This document shows, one piece after another, positions 1 to 6,844 of a stretch of 13,953 bases of DNA. The stretch's first letter is position 1. The number at the start of each line of letters is the position of its first letter. Source of the DNA: Hyphomicrobiales bacterium (GTDB taxonomy: Bacteria; Pseudomonadota; Alphaproteobacteria; Rhizobiales; Beijerinckiaceae). The notes below the pieces were generated by a model. It had not been told where the DNA came from. It saw only the letters and a program-made list of their open reading frames with translations, and ran no database searches. The stretch is from contig JAQGKM010000439.1 in assembly GCA_028290125.1 (NCBI GenBank), positions 1 to 13,953 of the forward strand, read 5' to 3'. The position numbers and the translations under genes were made by a program.

Positions 1-761
1 GGCGGTTCGGCCGATATGGAGATCGACGGCGAGACGATCTCGAACTTGCCCTTGCCGAACTCGAGATCGGCGAGGAACGCGTCGTTTTCCCAGGCGATCA
101 GCACGTCGCCGACGCCCCGCTGCGCAAAGGTGATCGTCGAGCCGCGCGCGCCGCTGTCGAGCACGGGCGCGTTCTTGTAGAGCTTGGTGACGAATTCCTT
201 GACCTTCGCATCGTCGCCATTGAAGGCGCGGGCCGCATAGCCCCAGGCCGCGAGGTAATTCCAGCGCGCGCCGCCCGAGGTCTTCGGATTGGGCGTCACG
301 ACCTGCACGCCGGGCTTCACCAGATCGCCCCAGTCCTTGATGCCCTTCGGATTGCCTGCGCGCACGAGGAAGACGATCGTGGAGGTGAACGGCGTCGCAT
401 TATTGGGGAAGCGCGTGCGCCAGTCGGGCTTGATGCGCTGGCTTTTTTCCACAATGGCGTCGATGTCGGCGGACAGCGCGAGCGTCACGATGTCGGCGTC
501 GAGCCCGTCGATCACGGCGCGCGCCTGCGAGCCCGAGCCGCCATGAGACGTGCGGACCGTCACGGCCTGCTGGCCGGCCTTGGCGCGGCTGTCGTTGAAC
601 GCCCTGGTGAGATCGCGGTAGAGCTCGCGCGTCGGATCGTAGGAGACGTTGAGCAGCGTGTTGGTCTGCGCGCGCGCGGCGCCGGCCAGCACGGCCGTCA
701 GCGTCAGCCCTGCCGCGAATGCGAAGTGCCACAACGTCCGTCTCGAAACAGCCTTGCCCAC
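1..761 (-). CDS. Sulfate/thiosulfate ABC transporter substrate-binding protein (partial, C-terminus off left edge)
   Basis: Periplasmic binding protein that should deliver sulfate or thiosulfate to a CysTWA-type importer. I translated 253 residues; the family is usually about 330-340, so roughly the last quarter lies outside. The start is GTG at 761, with GGGAGG five bases upstream. Residues 1-31 are a signal peptide with an RR near the N-terminus and a hydrophobic core ending ARAQ. Family signatures are clear: LLNVSYDPTRELY (36-48), SHGGSGSQARAVIDGLDAD (72-90), the second sulfate-binder signature NPKTSGGARWNYLAAWG (158-174), and FEIVSPS (240-246) near the break. No permease or ATPase gene is visible; they may lie further left. 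Sbp and CysP cannot be told apart here, so no symbol is given. Confidence 0.93.
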   Translation of the reverse strand, partial: MGKAVSRRTLWHFAFAAGLTLTAVLAGAARAQTNTLLNVSYDPTRELYRDLTRAFNDSRAKAGQQAVTVRTSHGGSGSQARAVIDGLDADIVTLALSADIDAIVEKSQRIKPDWRTRFPNNATPFTSTIVFLVRAGNPKGIKDWGDLVKPGVQVVTPNPKTSGGARWNYLAAWGYAARAFNGDDAKVKEFVTKLYKNAPVLDSGARGSTITFAQRGVGDVLIAWENDAFLADLEFGKGKFEIVSPSISISAEP

Positions 762-813
762 GCCAACCTCCCGCTCATCGCCAAGTGCATTCAAGCGACA
801 GTCTAGACAGCGC

Positions 814-834
814 GGCGCGTCGCGGCGTCGCGCC
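814..834. other. GC-rich hairpin in the intergenic region upstream of the sulfate-binding gene
   Basis: GGCGCG (814-819) pairs with CGCGCC (829-834); two further pairs follow an internal T-T mismatch, and the loop is three bases. It lies between two leftward genes. For leftward transcription no U-run follows the stem, so it is not a normal intrinsic terminator for the TctC gene. It could be an mRNA 5' structure of the sulfate-binding gene or chance in GC-rich DNA. The rest of 762-912 showed no convincing promoter. Confidence 0.3.
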
Positions 835-912
835 GGAGAGGCAGATTTTTCCTTTATGACCTTGCGGACGAAAGATCCTTGTCGCCGGAGCGGCGCTTGC
901 TGATTTCCGCCC

Positions 913-1953
913 TCAGGGCGCCATGGCCTTGGCGGCCTTTTCGACGGCGGGCTTCGGCGTCGCATAAAGCTCGGTCAGCATGGTGTTCACCTCGAGCCCG
1001 GTCATGGGGGAGATCTCGACCATCATCTTGTCGGCCTCGGCGCGGAATTCAGGATCCGTCATGGTGTCGTCGAACGCCTTGCGCAGCGCAGCCGCACGAT
1101 CGGCGGGGATGCCGGGTGGCGCGAAGAACGGCCGCGCCATGTTCTGCGTCGCGACGATGAGGCGGATGATCTGCGCCTGCTCCGCATCCTTCGCCTTGTC
1201 GGTGATGAGCGGCACGTCGGGCAGGTCGGGATGTTTTTCAATCGCGTTCTGCACGATGATGTTGATTGATCCTTCCGACAGCCATTTCGTGTAGCGCGTC
1301 TTCAGCGTGGAATAGGACACGCCGCAATAACCTTCGGTCTCGCCGCGCTCCATCGAGAGCGCCTGCTCGTTGGTGCCGGGATAGCCGGTGACGAGGCGGA
1401 TCGGCGCGCCGAAGAGATGACGGATCGTGTTGGCGAAAGCGTCCGGATCGGCGCCCGTGCCCTGCCCCGAGGCGATGAATTCGCGGCTCATCAGATCGTC
1501 CCAGGTCTTTACCTTCGACGTCTTCCACGAAATGCAGGTGCTGATGTCTTTCGACACGCTGCCGATGGCGGTGAATTTGGTCGAGTCGAACTTCTGCGGC
1601 GTGAACAGCGGCTCGATGAGCGCAATGCGCGCCAGCGTGCCGATCACCGACCCGTCCTTGGGCGCGATCGAATAGAGATAGCCGGCGGCGACGACGCTGC
1701 CAGAGCCCGGCATGTTCTGCACGACGGGATTGGGAGTGCCGGGAACATGTTTCACGATGTGGCGGGACAGCAGCCGCGCGATCAGGTCGTAGCCGCCGCC
1801 CGCACTGACGCCGACGACGATGGTCAATGGCTTCGACCTGTAGAAATCCTCGACGGTCTGCGCGCGTGCGCTGCCGTGTACGAACGCCGCCAATGCCAGC
1901 GCGCACAGCCCGGAGCTCATGACACGCCCGACGACGCCATTGCCGAAATCCAT
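913..1953 (-). CDS. Orphan TctC/Bug-family tripartite tricarboxylate transporter substrate-binding protein
   Basis: Periplasmic solute receptor of the Bug (TctC) family, which typically binds small carboxylates for TctA/TctB permeases. The protein is 346 aa, normal to slightly long for the family. Residues 1-32 form a signal peptide (hydrophobic 12-27, ending ARAQ). The ligand-loop region VGVSAGGGYD (47-56) and VVQNMPGSGS (77-86) are typical, as is YSIAPKDGSVIGT (94-106). Start chosen at 1953 because AGGAGG lies five bases upstream; an in-frame start at 2034 would add 27 arginine-rich residues before the signal peptide. No tctA or tctB is nearby, as is common for expanded Bug families. It is collinear with the second copy at 8146-9186. 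The ligand is unknown. Confidence 0.9.
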   Translation of the reverse strand: MDFGNGVVGRVMSSGLCALALAAFVHGSARAQTVEDFYRSKPLTIVVGVSAGGGYDLIARLLSRHIVKHVPGTPNPVVQNMPGSGSVVAAGYLYSIAPKDGSVIGTLARIALIEPLFTPQKFDSTKFTAIGSVSKDISTCISWKTSKVKTWDDLMSREFIASGQGTGADPDAFANTIRHLFGAPIRLVTGYPGTNEQALSMERGETEGYCGVSYSTLKTRYTKWLSEGSINIIVQNAIEKHPDLPDVPLITDKAKDAEQAQIIRLIVATQNMARPFFAPPGIPADRAAALRKAFDDTMTDPEFRAEADKMMVEISPMTGLEVNTMLTELYATPKPAVEKAAKAMAP

Positions 1954-2110
1954 GGTCCCCTCCTGGCGATCTCCCGTCGCTTTGGCGCGATCTGACCAGC
2001 CTTCGCGGCTGCGCGCAAGTCTCGCCCGCCGCAAGCTGCCGTCGCGCGTGAAAAGAACAATTGCGTCCGTTTTATCACTTCCGCCCCAACGGCCTGCACG
2101 TTATGTTGAC

Positions 2111-2258
2111 GCCGGATCAGGTGCCTCGGATGAAGCCGGGGTTAAACGGGAAGTCGGTTCAAGCCGCGCTGCCCCCGCAACTGTGAACGGTCGATTTTGG
2201 TCACTGGCGAAAGCCGGGAAGGCCAGAATGTCATGCCGTTAAAGCCAGGATACCGGCC
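2111..2258 (+). ncRNA. Cobalamin (AdoCbl) riboswitch aptamer
   Basis: Cis-acting RNA that senses adenosylcobalamin or a related corrinoid. Seen directly: GGTGCC (2120-2125), AAACGGGAAG (2144-2153), the hallmark GCTGCCCCCGCAACTGTGA (2168-2186), CACTGG (2202-2207), GCCGGGAAGGC (2213-2223), and the B12 box AGCCAGGATACCGGCC (2243-2258). A closing P1 helix can form between GCCGG (2111-2115) and CCGGC (2253-2257). It sits directly upstream of a BtuB-like receptor, the classical target. In this class ligand binding normally represses, so B12 uptake would be shut down when the cofactor is plentiful. No upstream promoter in 1954-2110 was convincing. Confidence 0.97.
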
Positions 2259-2308
2259 CGATCCTCAATGAAACCCGGAAAACCGACGGTGGGTCGGTTG
2301 GAGGATCG
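2259..2308 (+). promoter_or_regulatory. Riboswitch expression platform sequestering the btuB ribosome binding site
   Basis: CGATCCTC (2259-2266) is perfectly complementary to GAGGATCG (2301-2308), which contains most of the btuB SD GGAGGA (2300-2305). The helix encloses a second hairpin, AACCGAC (2281-2287) with GTCGGTT (2293-2299) and a five-base loop. No T-run follows, which points to control of translation initiation rather than transcription termination. GGATC at 2114-2118, partly inside P1, can also pair with GATCC (2260-2264) and could act as the anti-sequestor. The pairings are seen in sequence; the switching direction is inferred. Confidence 0.75.
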
Positions 2309-2309
2309 T

Positions 2310-4253
2310 ATGGCGCATCCGTTGTTGCGCGCTGGCCTGCTGGCCGGTGCTGCCTGTCTTTCCCTGCCCGCCTTTGCGCAGGAAGAACTCCCCGAACTCG
2401 TCGTCACGCCCAATCGCCTGCCGAAATCGATCCAGGAGGTCGGTTCGGCCACCACGGTCATCACACGCGAGGAAATCGAGCGCGAAGGACCGAAGTCCCT
2501 GCATGACGTGCTCAACGGGCAACCCGGCGTTCAGACGATCGAGAACGGCGGACCCGGCGGTTTCGTGTCCGTGTTCATGCGCGGCACCGAGTCCCGCCAC
2601 ACGCTCGTCCTGATCGACGGCGTGCGCATCGGCGACCCGACATCGACCGGCAACGAGATCGACCTGTCGCTCATTCCGCCGGGCGACATCGACCGCATCG
2701 AGATCGTGCGCGGTCCGCAATCGGCGCTCTACGGATCGGATGCGATCGGCGGCGTGATCAACATCATCACGAAGCGTGCGCGCAAGGGACCGCCAGTCTG
2801 GCGCCTGCGCACGGAGGGCGGCAGCTACGGGACCTTCTCGTCGAACCTGTCGGTCTCGGGCGCGACCGACGATCTGAGTTACAGTTTCGGGTTCGACCAG
2901 TTCCACTCGGATGGTTTCAAGCGCTACGGCTATCGCGTGCCCCGCCTTGCGGCGCTCGATCCGAGCGGCAGCGATCCCGTCAACCGCTACGGCGTCTATG
3001 GCCGCGTATCCACGAAGCTGAACGACTGGCTGACCTTCGAATCCGGTTTCCAGGGAAGCTGGAGCAAGATCCAGTTCGACGGCGGCGAGAACAGCGCGCT
3101 GGCGCCCTTCGTGCCGAATTTCCAGACGGCGTGGCAGGGCTCCGCCTATCAGAAAGCCATTGCGGAGAGTGGACCTTTCCGCACGACGCTGACCACGTTC
3201 GAGACGCGCTTCGTCAAGGACCTGCGCGTGCGCCAGATCTATGACTATCTCGGCACCACCTACGACGACCAGCTCCGCTACAATTATCGCGGCACGCGTC
3301 TGGGCGCCGAATTGCAGGAAGACATCAAGCTCAACCGCTTCGGCACGATGACGCTCGGCGCGCGCTACGAGCAGGAAAAAGCCGACACCGGTGCGCCGCA
3401 GACGCGAAGCCAGAGCACGCGGTCGGCCTATGCGCTGTACCAGGTGTCGCCGATCGAACGGCTCGACATCTCGCTCGGCGCACGGCTCGACGACGTCACC
3501 ACCTTTGGCTCCTTCGCGACCTATCGTGCAACGGCCTCCTACATGGTGGCGCCGACGACCCGCGCCCACGGATCGATCGGCACAGGCGCGAAAGCCCCGT
3601 CGCTCTATCAATTGTTCGACGGCTTCTACGGCAACCTCGACCTCAAGGCCGAGACGTCGACGGGCTACGATGTCGGCATCGAGCAGACGTTCCTCGACGG
3701 AGACGCGCGCGTCGACGTCACCTACTTTCACAACAAGATCGCCAACCTGATCGATTTCGTTTCGACCGGTCCGTTCACCGGCGCCTATTTCAACGTGAAC
3801 AAGGCGCGGATCTCCGGCGTCGAGGTCGGCGGCGACTACAATCTCATGCCGGCCTTCGCAAAGCTGAAAGTCGCCTACACCTGGCTCGACACGCATATCG
3901 ATCCCAACCCGACCGATCCGAACGATGTCGACAACGGCGCCCAGCTGTTGCGCCGTCCGCGTCACGCGCTGCGCGCCTCGATCGTGCTGACGCCGACGCG
4001 CGAGCTTACGATCGAGCCGATCGTGCGCTTCATCGGCGCGCGTGCGGACAAGATCTATGACGTGAACTTCAATGAAGTCCGCGTCTCGCTGAAGCCCTAC
4101 ACCCGCTTCGACCTCGTCGCCGACTACAAGCTGAACAGCAATGTGTCGGTCTTCGCGCGCGGCGAGAACCTGACCAACGTCAAATACGAGAACGTCTACA
4201 ACTACGGCACCGCCGGGCGCTCCGTTTATGCCGGCGTGCAGATGACGTGGTGA
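2310..4253 (+). CDS. btuB: BtuB-like TonB-dependent outer-membrane cobalamin receptor
   Basis: Outer-membrane beta-barrel that takes up cobalamin using energy from TonB-ExbB-ExbD. It has 647 residues, near the usual size of about 600-650. Residues 1-23 are a signal peptide ending PAFA. A TonB-box-like stretch PELVVTPN lies at 28-35. The plug follows (about 40-155), with VFMRGTESRHTLVLIDGVRI (88-107) and RIEIVRGPQSALYGSDAIGG (129-148). The rest is barrel, with alternating strands and a terminal aromatic (MTW). Start chosen at 2310 because GGAGGA precedes it and it begins the signal peptide; ATG 2268 would add 14 residues and lies inside the expression platform. The B12 riboswitch upstream makes cobalamin the likely ligand. 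No btuCDF or tonB is in the window. Confidence 0.94.
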   Translation: MAHPLLRAGLLAGAACLSLPAFAQEELPELVVTPNRLPKSIQEVGSATTVITREEIEREGPKSLHDVLNGQPGVQTIENGGPGGFVSVFMRGTESRHTLVLIDGVRIGDPTSTGNEIDLSLIPPGDIDRIEIVRGPQSALYGSDAIGGVINIITKRARKGPPVWRLRTEGGSYGTFSSNLSVSGATDDLSYSFGFDQFHSDGFKRYGYRVPRLAALDPSGSDPVNRYGVYGRVSTKLNDWLTFESGFQGSWSKIQFDGGENSALAPFVPNFQTAWQGSAYQKAIAESGPFRTTLTTFETRFVKDLRVRQIYDYLGTTYDDQLRYNYRGTRLGAELQEDIKLNRFGTMTLGARYEQEKADTGAPQTRSQSTRSAYALYQVSPIERLDISLGARLDDVTTFGSFATYRATASYMVAPTTRAHGSIGTGAKAPSLYQLFDGFYGNLDLKAETSTGYDVGIEQTFLDGDARVDVTYFHNKIANLIDFVSTGPFTGAYFNVNKARISGVEVGGDYNLMPAFAKLKVAYTWLDTHIDPNPTDPNDVDNGAQLLRRPRHALRASIVLTPTRELTIEPIVRFIGARADKIYDVNFNEVRVSLKPYTRFDLVADYKLNSNVSVFARGENLTNVKYENVYNYGTAGRSVYAGVQMTW

Positions 4254-4257
4254 TCGC

Positions 4258-4292
4258 GCGGGCGGCCCTCCCCGGGCGCCGCCCGCCACTTT
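4258..4292 (+). terminator. Candidate intrinsic terminator after btuB
   Basis: GCGGGCGGC (4258-4266) pairs perfectly with GCCGCCCGC (4278-4286) around an 11-base loop, starting five bases after the btuB stop codon. Only a short T stretch (CACTTT) follows, so termination may be partial. It separates btuB from the small membrane-protein gene, whose GTG starts 109 bases downstream, and could lower rather than abolish co-expression. Confidence 0.5.
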
Positions 4293-4394
4293 CGTCTGGC
4301 ATGGACCGGACATCGCGCGTCGGCTAGACTGGCGCGAACGGATTATTGACGGACGCGCCCGTGGCGGCGCCCCGGACTGGAAGAGGAACGAGCG

Positions 4395-4904
4395 GTGGAA
4401 CTCAGGATCACGACCCTCATCGGCATGATCGGCTTCGCGGCCATGACGCGCCTGCTGCCGCATCCGCCGAATTTCACCGCCGTCACGGCGATGGCCCTTT
4501 TCGCCGGCGCCCAGATCGCAGACCGGCGTCTCGCGCTGCTCGTTCCGCTTGTCGCGATGTTCCTGACCGACCTCGTGCTCGGGCTCCATACCGGCATGTT
4601 GCTCGTCTACCTCTGCGTGGCCCTCGTCGTCGGTCTGGGATCGCTGGCCGGCCCGCGCCTGAGCCCGCGGCTGGCCGGAGCCTCGATCGCCTCGTCGGTG
4701 CTGTTCTTCGCCGTCACCAATTTCGGCGTCTGGGCCATGGACGGCCTTTACCCGATGACGCTGGCGGGTCTCGGCGCCTGCTATGTGGCGGCGATCCCGT
4801 TCTTCCAGAACGGCCTCGCGGGCGACCTGTTCTTCACCGCCGTACTGTTTGGCGGCTACGAACTCCTGCGCCGCGTCGCGCCGTCCCTCGCGACGGCGCG
4901 CTGA
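4395..4904 (+). CDS. Small multi-pass membrane protein (DUF6580-like), candidate B12-uptake partner
   Basis: A 169-residue, very hydrophobic protein with about five or six membrane segments (roughly 5-20, 45-64, 66-86, 92-115, 120-138, 141-158). The N-terminal motif RLLPHPPNFTAVTAMALFAG (19-38) and FLTDLVLGLH (56-65) match what I recall of the family annotated DUF6580; this is memory, not a search. Size and topology resemble the substrate-binding S-components of ECF vitamin transporters. It follows riboswitch-controlled btuB on the same strand, which suggests a role in carrying cobalamin across the inner membrane. Cys74 and Cys129 are its only cysteines. The start is GTG 4395 with AGAGGA seven bases upstream; ATG 4425 is the alternative. 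Transport function is inference. Confidence 0.75.
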   Translation: MELRITTLIGMIGFAAMTRLLPHPPNFTAVTAMALFAGAQIADRRLALLVPLVAMFLTDLVLGLHTGMLLVYLCVALVVGLGSLAGPRLSPRLAGASIASSVLFFAVTNFGVWAMDGLYPMTLAGLGACYVAAIPFFQNGLAGDLFFTAVLFGGYELLRRVAPSLATAR

Positions 4905-4908
4905 ATCT

Positions 4909-5895
4909 TCATGGCCACGTCCAGGTGAACGCCGGCGCGAGCGCCTCGGGGATCGGCAGCAAGAGACGCACGTCGTCGATCGACACCGACAGCAGCACGG
5001 CGCCGACGATCGACACGATCGTGCCGAGCACCATGCGCGAGTTGAAGACCTCGTATTTGCGGTTCAGCATGTAGCTGAAGACGAGGCGGAAGATCAGCGA
5101 CAGGCGCTGGATCGGCGACACGACCGAGACCGGCGCGAGCGACAGCGCCATGTAGCGCAGCATCTGCGACAGACCGACGAACACGCCGGCCCAGCAGAAC
5201 CACTTGATGGTGTCGCCCGGCATGTTGCGCACATGCTGCGTCTGCCCTGCCGCCAGAACGAACACCACCGTGACCACCGTGGCGGCGACATAGGAGACGA
5301 GGCCGCCGGCGATGCTCGCTTGCCAGCTCACCTTCTCGAGCGCGAAGCGCACCAGGATCGGGCTTGTGCCGTAGGCCAGCGCGGCGAGAAGCGCGAAAAG
5401 CGTGCCCTCGAAATAGATCGGCGCGAAGGCGAGGTTCTGGGGCTTCGCGTCTTTCTTGCTCCGCCGCGCGACGATCAGCGCCGGTCCGCCGAGGATGAGC
5501 AGGATTCCCACTGCCTTGATGAGGGTGAGATGTTCGCCGAGCAACAGCACCGCGAGAGCCAGCGCGACGAGCACGCTGGCTTCCATCAGTGGACCGGCGA
5601 GGTTCGCGCCCATCGCCTTGACGGCGCGGTAGTTGCAATAACGGCCGAGCACGAAATGCACGATGCCCGCGACTGAAAGCAGCACCCAGGCGTTGCCTGA
5701 AAATTCGAGGACGAGCGCTGTCGATCCGGTGGCGAGCGTCGCGATGAGGAACAGGGGCACGCCGAGCGGAACCGAGATCGCCATGGCCTGCAGGACGGTG
5801 CCGTTCAAAACGCCACGCCGGGCGAAGGCATTGTTCAACGCAAAAGTCGTCGCCGCGAGAAGAGCCAGAAAGGCGCCCAAGTCATGTCCCCCCAT
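4909..5895 (-). CDS. EamA/DMT-superfamily membrane transporter
   Basis: Inner-membrane transporter of the drug/metabolite superfamily, 328 aa, with ten predicted helices in two EamA repeats (about 5-145 and 165-305). The second half of the first repeat holds GPLMEASVLVALALAVLLLGE, matched by APVSVVSPIQRLSLIFRLVF in the second. Members export or import small metabolites; the substrate here is unknown. The ATG at 5895 is the only start before an in-frame stop upstream, and no clear SD precedes it. The gene is 70 bp downstream of the SGNH hydrolase on the same strand, so it may be the last gene of an opgC operon. It converges on the small membrane-protein gene, with stop codons only four bases apart and no terminator between them. 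Confidence 0.88.
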   Translation of the reverse strand: MGGHDLGAFLALLAATTFALNNAFARRGVLNGTVLQAMAISVPLGVPLFLIATLATGSTALVLEFSGNAWVLLSVAGIVHFVLGRYCNYRAVKAMGANLAGPLMEASVLVALALAVLLLGEHLTLIKAVGILLILGGPALIVARRSKKDAKPQNLAFAPIYFEGTLFALLAALAYGTSPILVRFALEKVSWQASIAGGLVSYVAATVVTVVFVLAAGQTQHVRNMPGDTIKWFCWAGVFVGLSQMLRYMALSLAPVSVVSPIQRLSLIFRLVFSYMLNRKYEVFNSRMVLGTIVSIVGAVLLSVSIDDVRLLLPIPEALAPAFTWTWP

Positions 5896-5965
5896 GCAAC
5901 GGATGTCGTTGGCCGCATCCGCATTGCAGGAACATTAGGACGCCATGCCGCGCGAGGCAAACGCC

Positions 5966-6844
5966 TCAGCGCGTGGGCGGCGCTGCCGGCGCGCCGCGCC
6001 GGTCGCCGTTGCGGCGCAGGAAGATGTTGGCGACCATCGCCTGCGCAATGTGTTCGGCCATGCACGGAAAGCCGAGATCCGTCAGGCTGAATTCATCGTC
6101 AGCGCTGATGTCGGCGGCGCTTCGGGTCGTCGCCAGAAACTCCATCGCACGGTCGCGGCGCACGTAGAGCAGGTTCTCTTCAGCGGCGATGCGGTCGAGC
6201 ACCGCGCGAATGGCGAACCAGTGATCGTCGCGCGCGTATTTCGGCGTGTACTGCAGACCGACGAGCACGACGTCGATGGCGTTCTTGTGCAGCATGCGCA
6301 CGGTGGCGCGCACCGTCGTCTCGAACTCCGCGATCGGCACGCGCGCGACGGCGTCGTTGGTGCCCAACTGCCAGAGCACGAGTTGCGGACGCAGGATCGC
6401 GGCTTCGTTGATCAGGCGACGCGCGCTGACAGCCGCGATCTCACCCGACACGCCGCGATTCACGACTTCGACGTTGACGCCCTTCCAGACATTCTCGAGC
6501 ATTTTCTCGAGCCGCGACGGATAGGCGCTGGGCTTGTTGGACCATGTCGACGAAGAGCCGATCGCGAGTACGCGCACGCGCTTGCCGGCCTCGATGCGCG
6601 CCGCGGTATTGGTGAGCGGCGCCTCGCGCGCGACGGTCGAGAGCGGGACCGAACACTGCAGGCTGAGCGCAGCGGCGGCCGGCGGCAGGGGCGGCACGAC
6701 CGGGGCGACCTGCTCATTCCCAAGTACGGGCTGGTTCGCAACTGCGGGCTGGTTTTGCTGCGCTGCACCATCCTGGGTCGCAGCTGGGGATGCGAGCAAG
6801 AGCCCGCAGAGTCCCATGATCAGCGCGACAGATTTATGCGCCAT
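5966..6844 (-). CDS. Secreted SGNH/GDSL hydrolase-like protein with atypical block V
   Basis: Probable periplasmic esterase, or transferase partner, of the SGNH fold; 292 aa. Residues 1-23 are a signal peptide. Residues 27-60 are a low-complexity Q/P/A/N linker with NQP repeats. The SGNH domain follows: block I AIGSSST (94-100, nucleophile likely Ser98), block II NRGVSGE (129-135), and block III QLGTNDA (159-165). Block V, normally DxxH, reads DEFS at 250-253, so the expected catalytic His is Ser; His265 is the only nearby alternative. The start overlaps the opgC end by 25 bp, indicating translational coupling. It may act on acyl groups of osmoregulated glucans together with OpgC. The fold is secure; activity is uncertain. 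Confidence 0.88.
   Translation of the reverse strand: MAHKSVALIMGLCGLLLASPAATQDGAAQQNQPAVANQPVLGNEQVAPVVPPLPPAAAALSLQCSVPLSTVAREAPLTNTAARIEAGKRVRVLAIGSSSTWSNKPSAYPSRLEKMLENVWKGVNVEVVNRGVSGEIAAVSARRLINEAAILRPQLVLWQLGTNDAVARVPIAEFETTVRATVRMLHKNAIDVVLVGLQYTPKYARDDHWFAIRAVLDRIAAEENLLYVRRDRAMEFLATTRSAADISADDEFSLTDLGFPCMAEHIAQAMVANIFLRRNGDRRGAPAAPPTR

Noticed and set aside
814..834. Hairpin as a terminator for the leftward TctC gene at 913-1953
   Set aside because: The only nearby T-run follows the stem in the rightward direction, so it cannot serve leftward transcription.
2265..4589. A 774-codon open frame on the minus strand opposite btuB
   Set aside because: It is rich in R, A, D, V and H, as expected for the antisense of a high-GC gene, has no recognisable domain, and lies opposite a clear TonB-dependent receptor with signal peptide and riboswitch.
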